A DNA stretch of 64,000 bases from Clostridiales bacterium (GCA_013619125.1 JABXKS010000003.1:1-64000); one strand, 5' to 3'; counted from the stretch's first letter, positions 1 to 9,686 are shown. Translations and numbers: made by a program. The notes: generated from the letters alone by a model not told the origin.

Positions 1-273
1 CAAGACAATTTCACCTGGTATTTTTCACGATTTCCTAGATCACTTGGCGATTTTCCCAAAATCACCTCCTCAACCATAGGACAGCCCGCATGGTTACTGA
101 CTTAGAATGTGTTTTCCTAGCACCTCTTTGAGCTTGTCGTTTCTATCATTTTGGCAAATCCGTAAAAAACGCCTCAATCCCTGTCATATCAACGGCTTTC
201 CTCCCGTCGCAAAAACCCAATTTGTAATAGACTGCAATACAACAAACTCAACAGAAATACATGCTTAAATTAA
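1..273. other. intergenic; possible IS21-like end and gene remnant
   Basis: No complete gene is visible. Read on the minus strand, positions about 12-70 hold three spaced variants of a GTGAT-type unit (GTGATTTTGGGAAAAT, GTGATCTAGGAAAT, GTGAAATTGTC). This resembles the multiple short terminal repeats of IS21-family elements, whose istA gene would then lie beyond position 1. Also on minus, about 134-235 is an open stretch ending in a stop whose last residues read AFFTDLPK. It is too short and start-less, so it may be the 3' remnant of a lost gene. Both readings are inferences from pattern only. Confidence 0.3.
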
Positions 274-825
274 TCAAAATCTAAATTTTTTTAATATCTT
301 ATCCATGTACTCCTGTTCCACTCCAATATACAGCAAAGTGTGCATTTCTCTTGAGTGGCCATAAATCTTCATCAATACTGGTAGAGCGTGCCTTTCCCCA
401 TACTGTACATAGAAATGATAACCAAATGTTTTTCGTAATGAATGCGCACTCAAACGAACCTTATACTTATCGCCAACTTCTTCAAGAATCTGATTCACCC
501 TTTGCCTGCTTATCGGTCGATTATACTTCTCTCTGGACCGAATAAGACAATCTTCATCTTCCATACCTTTAATATACTTCTCTATCTCTTGCTGCAATTC
601 CGGATTGATGATGATCTTTCGAATATTTCCTGTCTTCTGCTCCGTAACTATAAAATAATCACACTCTCTAACATCAGAAACCTTTAGTTTCAAGATATCA
701 CTTATTCTTAGGCCTGAATAAATTCCCAGCATAAAAAGAATATAATCCCGTTCATTCTGTTTCTTCAAATATCCTGCGATCTCATAGATTAATTGCTTGT
801 TACGAATTGGATTCGCTGCTGCCAT
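274..825 (-). CDS. short tyrosine recombinase (phage-integrase family)
   Basis: A site-specific DNA recombinase of 183 residues that consists almost entirely of the catalytic domain. The active-site set is complete: Arg40 in SGLRIS, Lys64 in the beta-hairpin, His128 and Arg131 in HSLRKT, His157 in GHS and the nucleophile Tyr166. Full-size integrases (300-400 residues) carry an N-terminal core-binding SAM-like domain; here there is room for only about 15 residues ahead of the first catalytic-domain helix, so DNA recognition must be minimal or provided by a partner. Stand-alone proteins of this size are known in Clostridia and phages. No excisionase or cargo genes are visible beside it, although the left flank may hold an insertion-sequence end. 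The ATG start has an AGGAAGG-type ribosome site. The family call is secure; its target and role are unknown. Confidence 0.85.
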   Translation of the reverse strand: MAAANPIRNKQLIYEIAGYLKKQNERDYILFMLGIYSGLRISDILKLKVSDVRECDYFIVTEQKTGNIRKIIINPELQQEIEKYIKGMEDEDCLIRSREKYNRPISRQRVNQILEEVGDKYKVRLSAHSLRKTFGYHFYVQYGERHALPVLMKIYGHSREMHTLLYIGVEQEYMDKILKKFRF

Positions 826-851
826 GCATATTACCTTCCTTCAATTTCATG

Positions 852-871
852 GAGATCAATATCTTGATCTC
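852..871. repeat. 8-bp inverted repeat upstream of the recombinase
   Basis: GAGATCAA and TTGATCTC are separated by TATC, giving a perfect 8-bp palindrome 27 bp upstream of the recombinase ATG. Short TAATTTCA-like direct repeats flank it on both sides. Two inverted arms around a short spacer is the usual form of a tyrosine-recombinase core site or of an autoregulatory operator. Neither role can be proved from sequence. Confidence 0.4.
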
Positions 872-976
872 TAATTTCATGTTGCTTTCTTTAATTTCAA
901 AGGTTGTTTTGCGATATCATTTCTTTGCTAAGATCTCTCGAAATACTTATTGCACAATGAAAAGCCTTTAAGTACA

Positions 977-1008
977 AAAAAAGATGAAGGTCGACCTTCA
1001 TCTTTTTT
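977..1008 (-). terminator. rho-independent terminator of rlmD
   Basis: A perfect palindrome centred on TCGA (stem AAAAAAGATGAAGG with its complement) ends in T runs in both directions. It lies 64 bp beyond the rlmD stop codon and separates rlmD from the recombinase gene. Confidence 0.8.
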
Positions 1009-1071
1009 CAATGCATGCTATATGATAACCATTTATTCCTAAGCTATTAAATGGTCTTTTGGGACAAATGA

Positions 1072-2460
1072 CTATTTTAAATCACTACAACCCTTGCAGT
1101 TTCTAACTAATTGAACGATAGTTTCCAAATGAGGCGTTGCGGCAAACATATCGACCGCAGTCGTCTTTTCTATCACATAGCCCGCTGCTTGCAACTGCTT
1201 GAGGTTTTCAACAAGAGAACTAGCCTTACAGGATACATAGACGATTCTTGGTGCATTAAAATCAATAATCTTTTCCAATGTTTTTTCAAGAACACCCATG
1301 CGTGGCGGATCCAGAATAATCACATCTGGCGTGATGCCTCGCTCAGACAACTCATCAACCTTTTCAAAAACATCCCCGGCGATAAAATGACAATTGGTCA
1401 GGCTGTTCTTATCCGCATTGATCTTGGCCGCTTCTACAGCTTCCTCCACCAACTCGATTCCGTAGACTTCCTTCGCTGTGCTTGCCATCAACTGACCGAT
1501 TGTGCCGGTTCCGGAAAAAAGATCAAATACAATTTGATCATCAACATTTCCCACATACTCACGAACGGTATTGTATAGAACCTCGGCTCCAGCTGAATTC
1601 GTTTGAAAGAATGAAAAAGCTCCAATTTTAAAGGTTAATCCCAGCAGTTTTTCCACCAAATAATCTCTTCCATAAAGCAGATTCACCTTTTCTGGTATAA
1701 CCACATCACCTAGCGTGTCATTTTCCGTATGAAGGACCCCTACAAGGGTCTGAGCAAGAGGAAGACTCTTCAACATTGCAAGGTACCCTTCTGTATCAAC
1801 AGCCCCCTGCGTGCTTGTAACAAGGTTCACCATGATCTCCTTAGTGAACTCTGCCCGACGTACCACCAAATACCTGAGAATTCCTTGATGACCTCTTCTG
1901 TGATAAAACGGTGTTTCATTGTTTCGGAAAAACTCCTGGGTCGCAGAAAGAATCATGCGATAGTCCTCATCAACGATCTGGCAATTTGTAACCGGAACGA
2001 TTTCATAAAATCGTCCCCGCTCATGCATCCCAATGGTAAGGGGACCATCCCTTTCTTGATCGCCAAAGGTAAACTCCATTTTATTTCGATAAGCCGTTTG
2101 CTTTGGACTTGGATGCACTCCTTCGAAGGTATCTCCCTCAACCCCTGCAGCCTTCAAAATTTTTCGAAGTTGTTTTTCTTTTAATTCTAATTGCTTGTCG
2201 TAAGGATAGTGCTGGTACGCGCATCCTCCACAATCAGGAAAGTGAATGCATTGCGATGGAATCTGATCCGGTGCTTCTTCCAATGTCTCGAGCACACGCC
2301 CCACGATCTTACTGCCCTTCTTCTTTACAATCCGAACATGAAGTTTTTGTCCGGGCAAGGTATTTTTTACGATGATTTTTTTATCTTCAGCGTGTGTAAT
2401 TCCTTTGTTAGGAAAATCCACGTCTTCTATGGTTACAATAAATTCTTGTCCTTTTTTCAT
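1072..2460 (-). CDS. rlmD: 23S rRNA (uracil-C5)-methyltransferase RlmD/RlmCD
   Basis: A SAM-dependent enzyme that makes 5-methyluridine in 23S rRNA; Gram-positive members can modify both U747 and U1939 (RlmCD). The 462-residue protein has an N-terminal TRAM RNA-binding domain (about 1-60), then the cysteines of a [4Fe-4S] site (Cys71, Cys77, Cys80 and a fourth in TNCQIV). The C-terminal Rossmann methyltransferase domain carries the SAM motif DLFSGTGTIG, the motif LDPPRMG and the catalytic cysteine in YVSCKASS. Length is normal for the family. The ATG is preceded by GGAGTGG and a TTGACT/TACAAT promoter, so it is transcribed alone after the ATPase operon terminator. RumA/TrmA homologues cannot always be told apart by sequence, so the exact target uridine is inferred. 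Confidence 0.93.
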   Translation of the reverse strand: MKKGQEFIVTIEDVDFPNKGITHAEDKKIIVKNTLPGQKLHVRIVKKKGSKIVGRVLETLEEAPDQIPSQCIHFPDCGGCAYQHYPYDKQLELKEKQLRKILKAAGVEGDTFEGVHPSPKQTAYRNKMEFTFGDQERDGPLTIGMHERGRFYEIVPVTNCQIVDEDYRMILSATQEFFRNNETPFYHRRGHQGILRYLVVRRAEFTKEIMVNLVTSTQGAVDTEGYLAMLKSLPLAQTLVGVLHTENDTLGDVVIPEKVNLLYGRDYLVEKLLGLTFKIGAFSFFQTNSAGAEVLYNTVREYVGNVDDQIVFDLFSGTGTIGQLMASTAKEVYGIELVEEAVEAAKINADKNSLTNCHFIAGDVFEKVDELSERGITPDVIILDPPRMGVLEKTLEKIIDFNAPRIVYVSCKASSLVENLKQLQAAGYVIEKTTAVDMFAATPHLETIVQLVRNCKGCSDLK

Positions 2461-2483
2461 AATTCCACTCCTTCGCTTCCCCT

Positions 2484-2512
2484 ATTGTATGGGCAAGTGG
2501 TAATGGAGTCAA
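2484..2512 (-). promoter_or_regulatory. sigma-A type promoter of rlmD
   Basis: On the minus strand TTGACT, a 17-bp spacer and TACAAT end 24 bp upstream of the rlmD ATG. It follows directly after the ATPase operon terminator, as expected for an independent transcript. Confidence 0.65.
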
Positions 2513-2513
2513 T

Positions 2514-2546
2514 AAAAAAGACGATCCCGCCGTGCTCTGGATCGTC
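2514..2546 (-). terminator. terminator of the V/A-ATPase operon
   Basis: GACGATCC and GGATCGTC form an 8-bp stem with an 11-nt loop, followed on the minus strand by six T residues. It lies 16 bp past the subunit D stop codon. Confidence 0.85.
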
Positions 2547-2561
2547 CTACTGTGGTAGAGA

Positions 2562-3212
2562 CTAAGATTCTTCTTTTTCCAGGCTGCTTTGCATCTGCTT
2601 TTTTTTCGCCTTTGCCTTTACCCGCTTGAGTCTGAAAAAGTCTTCCCGCTCTTTTTCCTCCATAAATTCCTCAATCCACTTTGCATTGGTTTCCAATCTC
2701 GGAATTCGAATCCGCTCCAACGCATTCGCCCGCTTGCTCGTTTTTCTAATTTCAACAGCCAATCGAAAAACGGCATTCTCAACCTCAGCAAGTCGGTAGA
2801 TTAGCTGTAACACGCCCCTCATTTTCACAACGACCATATCGACAGACGCATTAGTACGGTAAAAACCATAGGAAGGCAAATTTGCTGTTTCATCATGCTT
2901 TATTGTTGGAATTTCTACATTCATAACACTTTTATTCAAGATCGTAAGCGATTCATCTTTGGGGATGGAAAGTGAAATCTCGTCCACCGCATACGCGCCA
3001 ATCGTCACATTGGCATATTGCAGCGCTTCATGTACAGATCGAAACTCCTCATCGACTTCTTTTTGAATTTGTTTCACTTCATCAATCATCGACATCATCT
3101 CCAAAATTAAGACGCTCCTCTTTTCATCGAGCAAATGATATCCCTTTTTAGAGAAAACCAGCATGGACTTCAACTTGATTAGATTTGCCTTTGTCGGCGT
3201 TAATTTCTCCAT
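2562..3212 (-). CDS. ntpD: V/A-type ATPase subunit D (central rotor shaft)
   Basis: Subunit D is the long coiled-coil axle that turns inside the A3B3 head. The 216-residue protein shows the family hallmarks: LTPTK near the N-terminus, the segment LLDEKR, the C-terminal RTSKRANALE and EREDFFRLK. The open frame extends 41 codons further upstream into subunit B, but ATG at 3212 is the start: it has the AAGGTGAG ribosome site, lies 4 bp after the subunit B stop and gives the usual length (about 205-220). It is the last gene of the nine-gene operon and is followed by a strong terminator. The lysine-rich C-terminus is common in the family. Annotation is secure. Confidence 0.95.
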   Translation of the reverse strand: MEKLTPTKANLIKLKSMLVFSKKGYHLLDEKRSVLILEMMSMIDEVKQIQKEVDEEFRSVHEALQYANVTIGAYAVDEISLSIPKDESLTILNKSVMNVEIPTIKHDETANLPSYGFYRTNASVDMVVVKMRGVLQLIYRLAEVENAVFRLAVEIRKTSKRANALERIRIPRLETNAKWIEEFMEEKEREDFFRLKRVKAKAKKKQMQSSLEKEES

Positions 3213-3216
3213 ACGC

Positions 3217-4587
3217 TCACCTTCTATGGTATTTCTCAATGGTTTCCGGATCCAATCGATCCAACAATTCTTCTGGTAATATCGAAAGGGCTTTCCATCC
3301 GAGCTCCAGGCTCTCCTCAATGGTTCTGGCTTCATAGCTCTTTTGATTCATAAACTGCTCTTCAAAAAATCGACCATACGCCATATACTTTTGATCCATT
3401 TCCGATAAATCCGCCTCCCCGATGATCTGGGCCAAGGATCGAATGTCCTGCACTTTTGAAAATGATGAAAAAAGCTGATTCATCAAATCCGGATGATCCA
3501 CGCGTGTGAACCCCTCACCGATACTGTCCTTCATTAATCTGGACAAAGAAGACAAAACATCGATGGGCGGATTGATGCCCCGGTTCCCCAATTCTCTGGA
3601 CAAAACAATCTGCCCCTCCGTGATATACCCGGTCAAATCCGGAATCGGATGTGTGATGTCGTCATTTGGCATCGTTAAAATAGGAAGCAGCGTAATGGAT
3701 CCTTTCCTGCTTGTCAATGTGCCGGCACGCTCATAGATGGACGCCAAATCGGAATAGAGATAACCCGGGTAGCCTTTACGGCTGGGCACCTCTTCATTCA
3801 CTGCTGCAATCTCTCTAAGGGCCTCGCAATAATTGGTCATGTCTGTCATGATCACAAGCACATGCCTATTTTTTTCAAATGCCAGATACTCGGCTGCTGT
3901 CAGTGCGCACTTCGGCGCGCTTAATCGTTCTGTAACCGGATCATCCGCGTAATTCACAAACATCACCACATGATTCATCGTACCGCTCACCTCAAATTCC
4001 TCACGAAAATACGCGCCTTCATCTTTCGTCACACCGATCGCAGCAAAACAAATGACCAACTCTTCCTCGTCTTCCGAGGTGATCTGCGCTTGCCTGACAA
4101 TTTGTGCAATTAATTCCTTGTGAGGCAGTCCATTACCCGAGAATATGGGTAGTTTTTGGCCCCGAATCAAGGTGCTCAGCAAATCAATCGCCGTAATTCC
4201 CGTTATGATGCAATTCCTCGGGTAACTTCTTGCAACCGGATTGATCGGTCTTGATTGGATGGGGAAGTCTACCCCTGAATAAAGCGGGCCTCCTCCATCA
4301 ATTGGATCCCCAATGCCATTGAACATCCTTCCCAAGATCTCTTCAGAAAGTTTGATTTGCATGGGTTCCCCTGTAAATCGAATTTTCGCGTTCCGCATAC
4401 TCATTCCCGAGGTTCCTTCAAAAACCTGCGCGATCACCATGTCTTGATCGATCTTGATGATTTTTCCAAGTCGGTGCTCCTGGTCAATGGTAATTTCAAC
4501 CACTTCGCCATATTTCGCCTCTTTTATCCCCTTTAAGAAAATAAGAGGACCCTCAATTTTTTCGATATGCAAATACTCTTTTCTCAT
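3217..4587 (-). CDS. ntpB: V/A-type ATPase subunit B (non-catalytic head subunit)
   Basis: Subunit B alternates with subunit A in the hexameric head; it binds nucleotide weakly and does not hydrolyse it. This 456-residue protein has the beta-barrel N-domain (about 1-75) and the ATPase-like fold, with [14 protein letters not shown] in place of a Walker A P-loop, which is the diagnostic difference from subunit A. The C-terminal helical domain includes [12 protein letters not shown]. The start is taken at ATG 4587, which overlaps the subunit A stop as ATGA and has AGGTG five bases away; a TTG one codon earlier is too close to that site. The 4-bp overlap implies translational coupling to ntpA, fitting the 3:3 stoichiometry. 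Confidence 0.95.
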   Translation of the reverse strand: MRKEYLHIEKIEGPLIFLKGIKEAKYGEVVEITIDQEHRLGKIIKIDQDMVIAQVFEGTSGMSMRNAKIRFTGEPMQIKLSEEILGRMFNGIGDPIDGGGPLYSGVDFPIQSRPINPVARSYPRNCIITGITAIDLLSTLIRGQKLPIFSGNGLPHKELIAQIVRQAQITSEDEEELVICFAAIGVTKDEGAYFREEFEVSGTMNHVVMFVNYADDPVTERLSAPKCALTAAEYLAFEKNRHVLVIMTDMTNYCEALREIAAVNEEVPSRKGYPGYLYSDLASIYERAGTLTSRKGSITLLPILTMPNDDITHPIPDLTGYITEGQIVLSRELGNRGINPPIDVLSSLSRLMKDSIGEGFTRVDHPDLMNQLFSSFSKVQDIRSLAQIIGEADLSEMDQKYMAYGRFFEEQFMNQKSYEARTIEESLELGWKALSILPEELLDRLDPETIEKYHRR

Positions 4588-6359
4588 CAAATCACCTGCC
4601 TGTACTTCTCCATAATTTTCTCGTAGTATGCTTCAATATCCGTGGTCAAGGCCTCAAGCGCCTCCAAATGATCATTGGGAACGGTATATTTCATCTTTGC
4701 CACACGGTCAAACAATTCATGATTTTGCGTTTCTGAAAAAGGAATTCCATTGTCAATGCAGCGCTTGGCCTGCACATAAAGATGCCAAACCACTTGAATC
4801 ATGGCATACTGCTTGAGCAAAGGCACGAATGCATCTTCCCGATGGAAGGCGTTTTGCTGCAGAATCCCCGTTTTCACAATCCGGGCAATTTCTAAAACCA
4901 ACCGCTGGGAATCTGGCAAAACATCTTCCCCAACCAATTGCACAATATCCAACAACTCGCTTTCTTCTTGCAGCAATTTCATAAGGTCAGTCCTGATTTG
5001 CATAAAATCAGCGCCCACATGTTCGCCATACCAATCCTCTAGGACATTCAAATACCCGCTATAGCTGCTCAACCAATTAACCGCCGGATAATGCCTTGCA
5101 TAAGCCAGCTTTCGATCAAGCGCTAAAAAGGCATTGATATACCGCATGGTGCTTTCCGTTACGGGCTCGGAAAAATCACCGCCAGCCGGTGAGATCGCTC
5201 CAATGATCGTAATCGAACCCTCTCCGTTTTGGACGGTTTCCACATAGCCTGCCCGCTCATAAAATTCAGCCAGACGATATGGCAAGTACGCCGGATACCC
5301 TTCTTCTGCCGGCATTTCCTCCAGCCGTCCGCTGATTTCCCGAAGCGCCTCTGCCCACCTGGACGTTGAGTCCGCCATCACCGCCACATGATACCCCATG
5401 TCCCGGTAATACTCGGCAATCGTGATTCCGGTATAGATGCTCGCTTCACGAGCCGCTACCGGCATATTAGACGTATTCGCGATCAGGATAGTCCGCTCCA
5501 TGATCGCTTTTCCGGATTTCGGATCAATCAGCTTGGGAAATTCCTCCAATACACTGGTCATCTCGTTCCCCCGCTCCCCACAGCCGATGTAAATCACCAG
5601 GTCCGCATCCGACCATTTTGCCAGCTGATGCTGCGTCATGGTTTTTCCGGTTCCAAATCCCCCGGGAATGCACGCCGTTCCCCCCTTCGCAATGGGAAAA
5701 AAAGTATCGAAGACTCGTTGCCCCGTGATCAGCGGTTTGATCGTTTTCAACCGTTTCTGAATGGGTCTCGGTTTTCGGACCGGCCAGGTTTGAACCATTT
5801 TCAGTTCGTGCACGGCGCCTTTTTTATCTGCAATGCGCACCAACACCTCATCGGGTTTGTATGGGCCATTCTCGGCAACAAACTGCACAATCCCTCCCAC
5901 GCCATGGGGAACCATAATGCGATGCTGGATCAGGCTTGATTCCTCAATCAGCCCGAAAATTTGCCCTGACAAAACCATATCACCCGATTTAACCTGCAAG
6001 TCAACCATCCAAGATTTCTCCATATCCAGAGAAATCAATCCAGCCCCCTCGGGAATGAAATCAGCATGAACCTCATTGATCTTCTTCAGGGGTCTGCCTA
6101 TTCCATCCAGAATATTGCCAATCAGCCCGGGGCCCAATTGCAAAGACAAAGGCGCCCCCAATCCAACTATTTCTTCTTGAATTCCGATTCCTTCCGTATC
6201 CTCATAGACTTGAACGGTTCCCGTACTCCCTTCCAAGCCAATCACTTCCGCGATCAGTTTTCTTTTCCCCACATAGACCATCTCGCGCATCTGAAACGCT
6301 TCCATATGCGTGCCTCGGACAACCGGTCCATTGATATACGTGATACTTCCCTTATTCAC
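4587..6359 (-). CDS. ntpA: V/A-type ATPase catalytic subunit A
   Basis: Subunit A hydrolyses or synthesises ATP in the A3B3 head. The 590-residue protein contains the N-terminal beta-barrel, the non-homologous insert (about 110-190) that distinguishes V/A-type from F-type enzymes, the P-loop GGFGTGKT at 233-240 and GCGERGNEM. The P-loop is the GGFGTGKT variant rather than the commoner GPFGSGKT. GTG at 6359 is the start: GGAGG lies six bases upstream and the protein then begins [12 protein letters not shown] like its homologues. The open frame upstream runs inside subunit E and is not used. The gene overlaps ntpE by 8 bp. Orthology is certain; the sequence does not tell whether the enzyme works as a synthase or a pump. 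Confidence 0.96.
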   Translation of the reverse strand: MNKGSITYINGPVVRGTHMEAFQMREMVYVGKRKLIAEVIGLEGSTGTVQVYEDTEGIGIQEEIVGLGAPLSLQLGPGLIGNILDGIGRPLKKINEVHADFIPEGAGLISLDMEKSWMVDLQVKSGDMVLSGQIFGLIEESSLIQHRIMVPHGVGGIVQFVAENGPYKPDEVLVRIADKKGAVHELKMVQTWPVRKPRPIQKRLKTIKPLITGQRVFDTFFPIAKGGTACIPGGFGTGKTMTQHQLAKWSDADLVIYIGCGERGNEMTSVLEEFPKLIDPKSGKAIMERTILIANTSNMPVAAREASIYTGITIAEYYRDMGYHVAVMADSTSRWAEALREISGRLEEMPAEEGYPAYLPYRLAEFYERAGYVETVQNGEGSITIIGAISPAGGDFSEPVTESTMRYINAFLALDRKLAYARHYPAVNWLSSYSGYLNVLEDWYGEHVGADFMQIRTDLMKLLQEESELLDIVQLVGEDVLPDSQRLVLEIARIVKTGILQQNAFHREDAFVPLLKQYAMIQVVWHLYVQAKRCIDNGIPFSETQNHELFDRVAKMKYTVPNDHLEALEALTTDIEAYYEKIMEKYRQVI

Positions 6360-6951
6360 GGCTGGCCTCCCCCCCGATCGGTTGAAGCAGCGCATGAATG
6401 GCTAGCCCCAATTCGTCGCGTACGCTTTCTACCTCGCGATTCAGCGTGTAATCATACTTCACCTTTTTTGACTGAATCAGATAAAATCCTCCGATGATGG
6501 TTTCATCCACCACCACCGAACTTTTTTCTTTGATCAGGTTCAGGTCTTTGGTACGAACCCCAATGAGAAGATCTGCTTTTTCCTGAAACTCCGCCATCGC
6601 CATTTCAAACCGCTGCAGAAAATAATCTGCATACGCGTCTGTATCGGCGAAAGCCTCCATTTTTTGTATGACTTGACCATTCATTTTCTCAAGCAATTCC
6701 TGCTTTTTCCTGAGGATCTGTTGCTTGGCTTCTTCCTTCGCTTTCAGCACAATTTTCACTTGATCCGCCATGGCTTTTTCTTTGATTTGTTTCAGATATT
6801 CTTCCCTCTGATGCAGGCAAGTCTTTTTCGCTTCTGCCACAGCAGACTCATTTTGACTGATCGCTACACCCAGTTTCTTTCTGGCATCAAATAAATCCTT
6901 TTCAAGAATCATCCTTTCAAAAACCTTGATCTTGGTCTCTACCGTTGTCAT
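6352..6951 (-). CDS. ntpE: V/A-type ATPase subunit E (peripheral stalk)
   Basis: Subunit E pairs with subunit H as the stator stalk linking the head to subunit I. The 199-residue protein has a long charged N-terminal helix (about 1-110, rich in K/E/Q) suited to coiled-coil pairing and a globular C-terminal domain with the family pattern around VVVDETIIGGFYL, where the E subunit caps the head. ATG 6951 has AAGGTGA in front and lies 13 bp from the ntpF stop. Its 3' end overlaps the ntpA start by 8 bp. Sequence conservation in this family is low, so the call leans on size, coiled coil, the C-terminal motif and operon position. Confidence 0.9.
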   Translation of the reverse strand: MTTVETKIKVFERMILEKDLFDARKKLGVAISQNESAVAEAKKTCLHQREEYLKQIKEKAMADQVKIVLKAKEEAKQQILRKKQELLEKMNGQVIQKMEAFADTDAYADYFLQRFEMAMAEFQEKADLLIGVRTKDLNLIKEKSSVVVDETIIGGFYLIQSKKVKYDYTLNREVESVRDELGLAIHALLQPIGGEASRE

Positions 6952-6964
6952 TAGTTCACCTTCT

Positions 6965-7270
6965 TCATAAACGAATGCCTATCGAATTCTTTATATAGTT
7001 CATGATGTATTCTTTATCTTGCAGCCCTTCCGGTTCTGGGATTTGTATAATCAATTTCTCTGATTTTTGTAGTTTGATCGGCATAATGATTTCTCTAAGC
7101 CGATGATGGAGATTCTCAGAGATCAGTATCAATCCGATTTTCTCATCTGCAAGCAAAGACTGAAGCAAATCCCGGGCTTCCTGGTCATCACGAACGATTT
7201 TACTTTCAACGCCGCCCAAACGCATCGCGGTTCGCGTTTCTTTATTTTCACAGATGCAGAAGGATCTCAT
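6965..7270 (-). CDS. ntpF: V/A-type ATPase subunit F
   Basis: A small regulatory subunit that binds the D shaft to form the central rotor (NtpG in Enterococcus naming). The 101-residue protein has the alternating beta/alpha pattern of the family, with a conserved LGGV near residue 19, the strand IGLILISE and the C-terminal strand LIIQIPEP before a final helix. The ATG overlaps the ntpK stop by four bases (ATGA), indicating coupled translation. Length matches the family (95-110). Confidence 0.92.
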   Translation of the reverse strand: MRSFCICENKETRTAMRLGGVESKIVRDDQEARDLLQSLLADEKIGLILISENLHHRLREIIMPIKLQKSEKLIIQIPEPEGLQDKEYIMNYIKNSIGIRL

Positions 7271-7713
7271 GACAGCCTACCCAGAATCAGGATCGACACA
7301 ATCAATCCGTAGATTGCAATTCCTTCTGCCAAACCAACAAAGATCAATGTCTTTCCTAAAATTTTCGGATTCTCCGATACCGCTCCCAAAGCCGATGAAC
7401 CCACGCTACCTACCGCGTAGCCCGCACCAAGAGTTGCCAACCCCGTTGAAGCTGCCGCAGCGATATAGCCCAAGCTGTTAGAATCCCCCGATTGCTGGGG
7501 CGATGCACTGGCCAAATCACTAGCCGCAAATGAAATATCTGAAAAGATCCATGCAAAGACACATAGAAGGAGCAAACCTACCATTACAAGATTCGCGCCC
7601 ATCATCACTTTGAGCTTGAGTACCGAATCATTCATCGATTCATGGAAAGAATAATAAATTCCTAAACCCAACGTAACCAACACAGTCAATGCAAAAGCAA
7701 ATAGTATACTCAC
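7267..7713 (-). CDS. ntpK: V/A-type ATPase membrane rotor subunit K (proteolipid)
   Basis: The ring subunit that carries the coupling ion. The 148-residue protein has an N-terminal hydrophobic pair (about 2-21 and 38-57), a polar loop rich in S/Q/D (58-80), then a classic glycine-rich proteolipid hairpin (82-112 and 121-145) with the ion-binding carboxylate Glu130 in GLAEGIAIYG. Only one carboxylate is present although there are four hydrophobic segments; the first pair does not resemble a proteolipid hairpin and may be a processed leader plus an extra helix. The Q...ES/ET pattern of well-studied Na+ rings is absent, so the coupling ion is undetermined. GTG at 7713 is chosen because GGAGGG lies four bases upstream; the longer open frame runs back into ntpI. 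Confidence 0.9.
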   Translation of the reverse strand: MSILFAFALTVLVTLGLGIYYSFHESMNDSVLKLKVMMGANLVMVGLLLLCVFAWIFSDISFAASDLASASPQQSGDSNSLGYIAAAASTGLATLGAGYAVGSVGSSALGAVSENPKILGKTLIFVGLAEGIAIYGLIVSILILGRLS

Positions 7714-7723
7714 AATACCCTCC

Positions 7724-9685
7724 CTAAATTTTATCCGGAACAAACAAGATTCCTTCTCCCGAATAGTATTTGCTGAATAATTCATAATAGAACAACCGCA
7801 AGCCTTGGATAAAGACAATTAAGCCCTCCAACCCAAGAATAATCAGATTCCCAATGATAAACATGACGATATTGCCTCCAATGCCGCCAACCATGTTTGC
7901 CAAGGTATGAAACGCAATAAAGAGACCGACATGGTTCAGAGCGAACGCCCCCACCCTGACAAATGACACGAGATTGCTCAAAAGTGTGAGAAAAACCTCA
8001 AACACATTAAATCCACTTTCAATAAAATAGGCGCCTTTCTCTTCCTCGTACAAGGGCTCGATCCCTTGTATGCGATTGGCCAGGGGTTGCTTGATCACCA
8101 AGATGACAACGTTCAAGGCAATCACGCTTCCCGGAATCACAAGGGGGAAATTCTCGAATTCTAAAATCATGGCAGCGCCCAGAAGCAGGATCATGAAAAA
8201 AAGAACAAGCCCGTTGATCCCATTCTTTCCAAACAAGCCCTCTTCCAAGTCCCCAACCTTCCATTTATTCACAATGCTATAGCCGTAGCTGATGGTAATC
8301 AGACCGATCCCAGCACCGACTGCCAGCGCAAGAATCAAATTAATATTATCGAGCGGCCGCAAGTAGAAAGGAAGAGGAAGAAACTTGGAGATAATTCCCT
8401 CGTAGCCGAAAAAGGAATCATACAGAATCCCAAAAGCCATCGAACCGAGACCGATCCTTATCAAAATCGAACTGAAATTTTTATCGATTTTTCGCTTGAG
8501 CAACATTCCACCCAATACGATCATCAGCCCCTGCCCCAAATCTCCAAACATCGCACCGAACAAAAACATATACGCAACCCCAAAAAATACGGTTGGGTCG
8601 ATTTCATTGTGCGAGGGAATGCCATACATGTTAACGAGCAATTCAAAGGGTTGAAAAAAACGGTTGTTTTGAAGCCTCGTCGGGATTGGAATATGAGGAG
8701 ACACCTCATCTGCTGATTTATACGAAATCGCGACATCAATAAACTTGGAAAAAATCTTTTCAAACGCCGGTTTCTCTTCTTTCGGAATCCATGCAGAAAA
8801 ATAGGCGAAATTCTTTGTCGCTGCCACTTTTGTGCGAATTAGGTCCATCTGTTTTTCCATCTTGATTTTCGAATACAGCTGATCGATCGTCGCGCGGTTC
8901 TCCATGATGGCTTTTCTGCTGATTTCCTTCAATTGAACCAATTGATCTTCATTCGTTTTCTTTGCAGCCTTTACTTGCCGCATAATTTCTTTCGGAGTCC
9001 CCAAATATTCTTTGCTGATTGTTAATTCATGAAAATTGATACTCCTCAGAATGCGATCCATTTCCTGATCGATGCTCTTTGGTGAAAGGACCAAATAAAG
9101 CTCCTGTTCTTGCGCGGCACCCATATGTAAAACAATCGCTTTGATATTCTCGTAGTTCAAATACATCTTATTGGCACGCTCCCGCTTCAAATAACCAAGC
9201 CGCATGGTAAAATGTTTCAAATCCACGAGCTCCTTAAAATCCAACTGATAGCTTTCCAACGGCTCGAAATAGAAAAGATCATTTATGGTTTCAATTTTCT
9301 CCGTTTTCTCTTTGATTTGTTCGGCCAGCTCGATAAATTCATCGCATATTTTGCTAATTTTCTCTCGCAGAACAAGAAACACATCCCGCTGGATCAGCTC
9401 GTGGCGCTGAATTTTCGGTTGATAGTCAATACTCTCCAGAATTCGATTGAGTTCTTCCATACTTTCATCGATGTCCTTATTTTCATTGATCGGTTCAATA
9501 TCTTCCATTCCAAGGATTTCATCGGCATGATCCACAGAAATACCAATATTAAATTCCCCTTCATCAATTTCAAGGAAGGTATCGATAAATTCACACTTTT
9601 CGATCAAGATCAATTCCTTAATCAATTCATCCAGATCCTTACGCTGACACACGACATTCATCATATCCAATTCTTTGATCGCCAT
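7724..9685 (-). CDS. ntpI: V/A-type ATPase subunit I (membrane stator, a-subunit)
   Basis: The stator that holds the two ion half-channels and anchors the peripheral stalks. The 653-residue protein has a cytoplasmic N-terminal half (about 1-350) with long charged helices and a C-terminal half of about eight membrane segments beginning near the family motif PTVFFGVAYMFLFGAMFGDLG. The essential arginine region is in LLSNLVSFVRVGAFALNHVG. ATG 9685 is preceded by GAGGAGGG, and the ntpC stop is one base upstream. Length and motifs are normal. Confidence 0.95.
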   Translation of the reverse strand: MAIKELDMMNVVCQRKDLDELIKELILIEKCEFIDTFLEIDEGEFNIGISVDHADEILGMEDIEPINENKDIDESMEELNRILESIDYQPKIQRHELIQRDVFLVLREKISKICDEFIELAEQIKEKTEKIETINDLFYFEPLESYQLDFKELVDLKHFTMRLGYLKRERANKMYLNYENIKAIVLHMGAAQEQELYLVLSPKSIDQEMDRILRSINFHELTISKEYLGTPKEIMRQVKAAKKTNEDQLVQLKEISRKAIMENRATIDQLYSKIKMEKQMDLIRTKVAATKNFAYFSAWIPKEEKPAFEKIFSKFIDVAISYKSADEVSPHIPIPTRLQNNRFFQPFELLVNMYGIPSHNEIDPTVFFGVAYMFLFGAMFGDLGQGLMIVLGGMLLKRKIDKNFSSILIRIGLGSMAFGILYDSFFGYEGIISKFLPLPFYLRPLDNINLILALAVGAGIGLITISYGYSIVNKWKVGDLEEGLFGKNGINGLVLFFMILLLGAAMILEFENFPLVIPGSVIALNVVILVIKQPLANRIQGIEPLYEEEKGAYFIESGFNVFEVFLTLLSNLVSFVRVGAFALNHVGLFIAFHTLANMVGGIGGNIVMFIIGNLIILGLEGLIVFIQGLRLFYYELFSKYYSGEGILFVPDKI

Positions 9686-9686
9686 G

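Noticed and set aside
3213..3335. Longer start for ATPase subunit D
   Set aside because: The extra 41 codons lie inside subunit B in another frame, lack homology and lack a ribosome site; ATG 3212 is supported.
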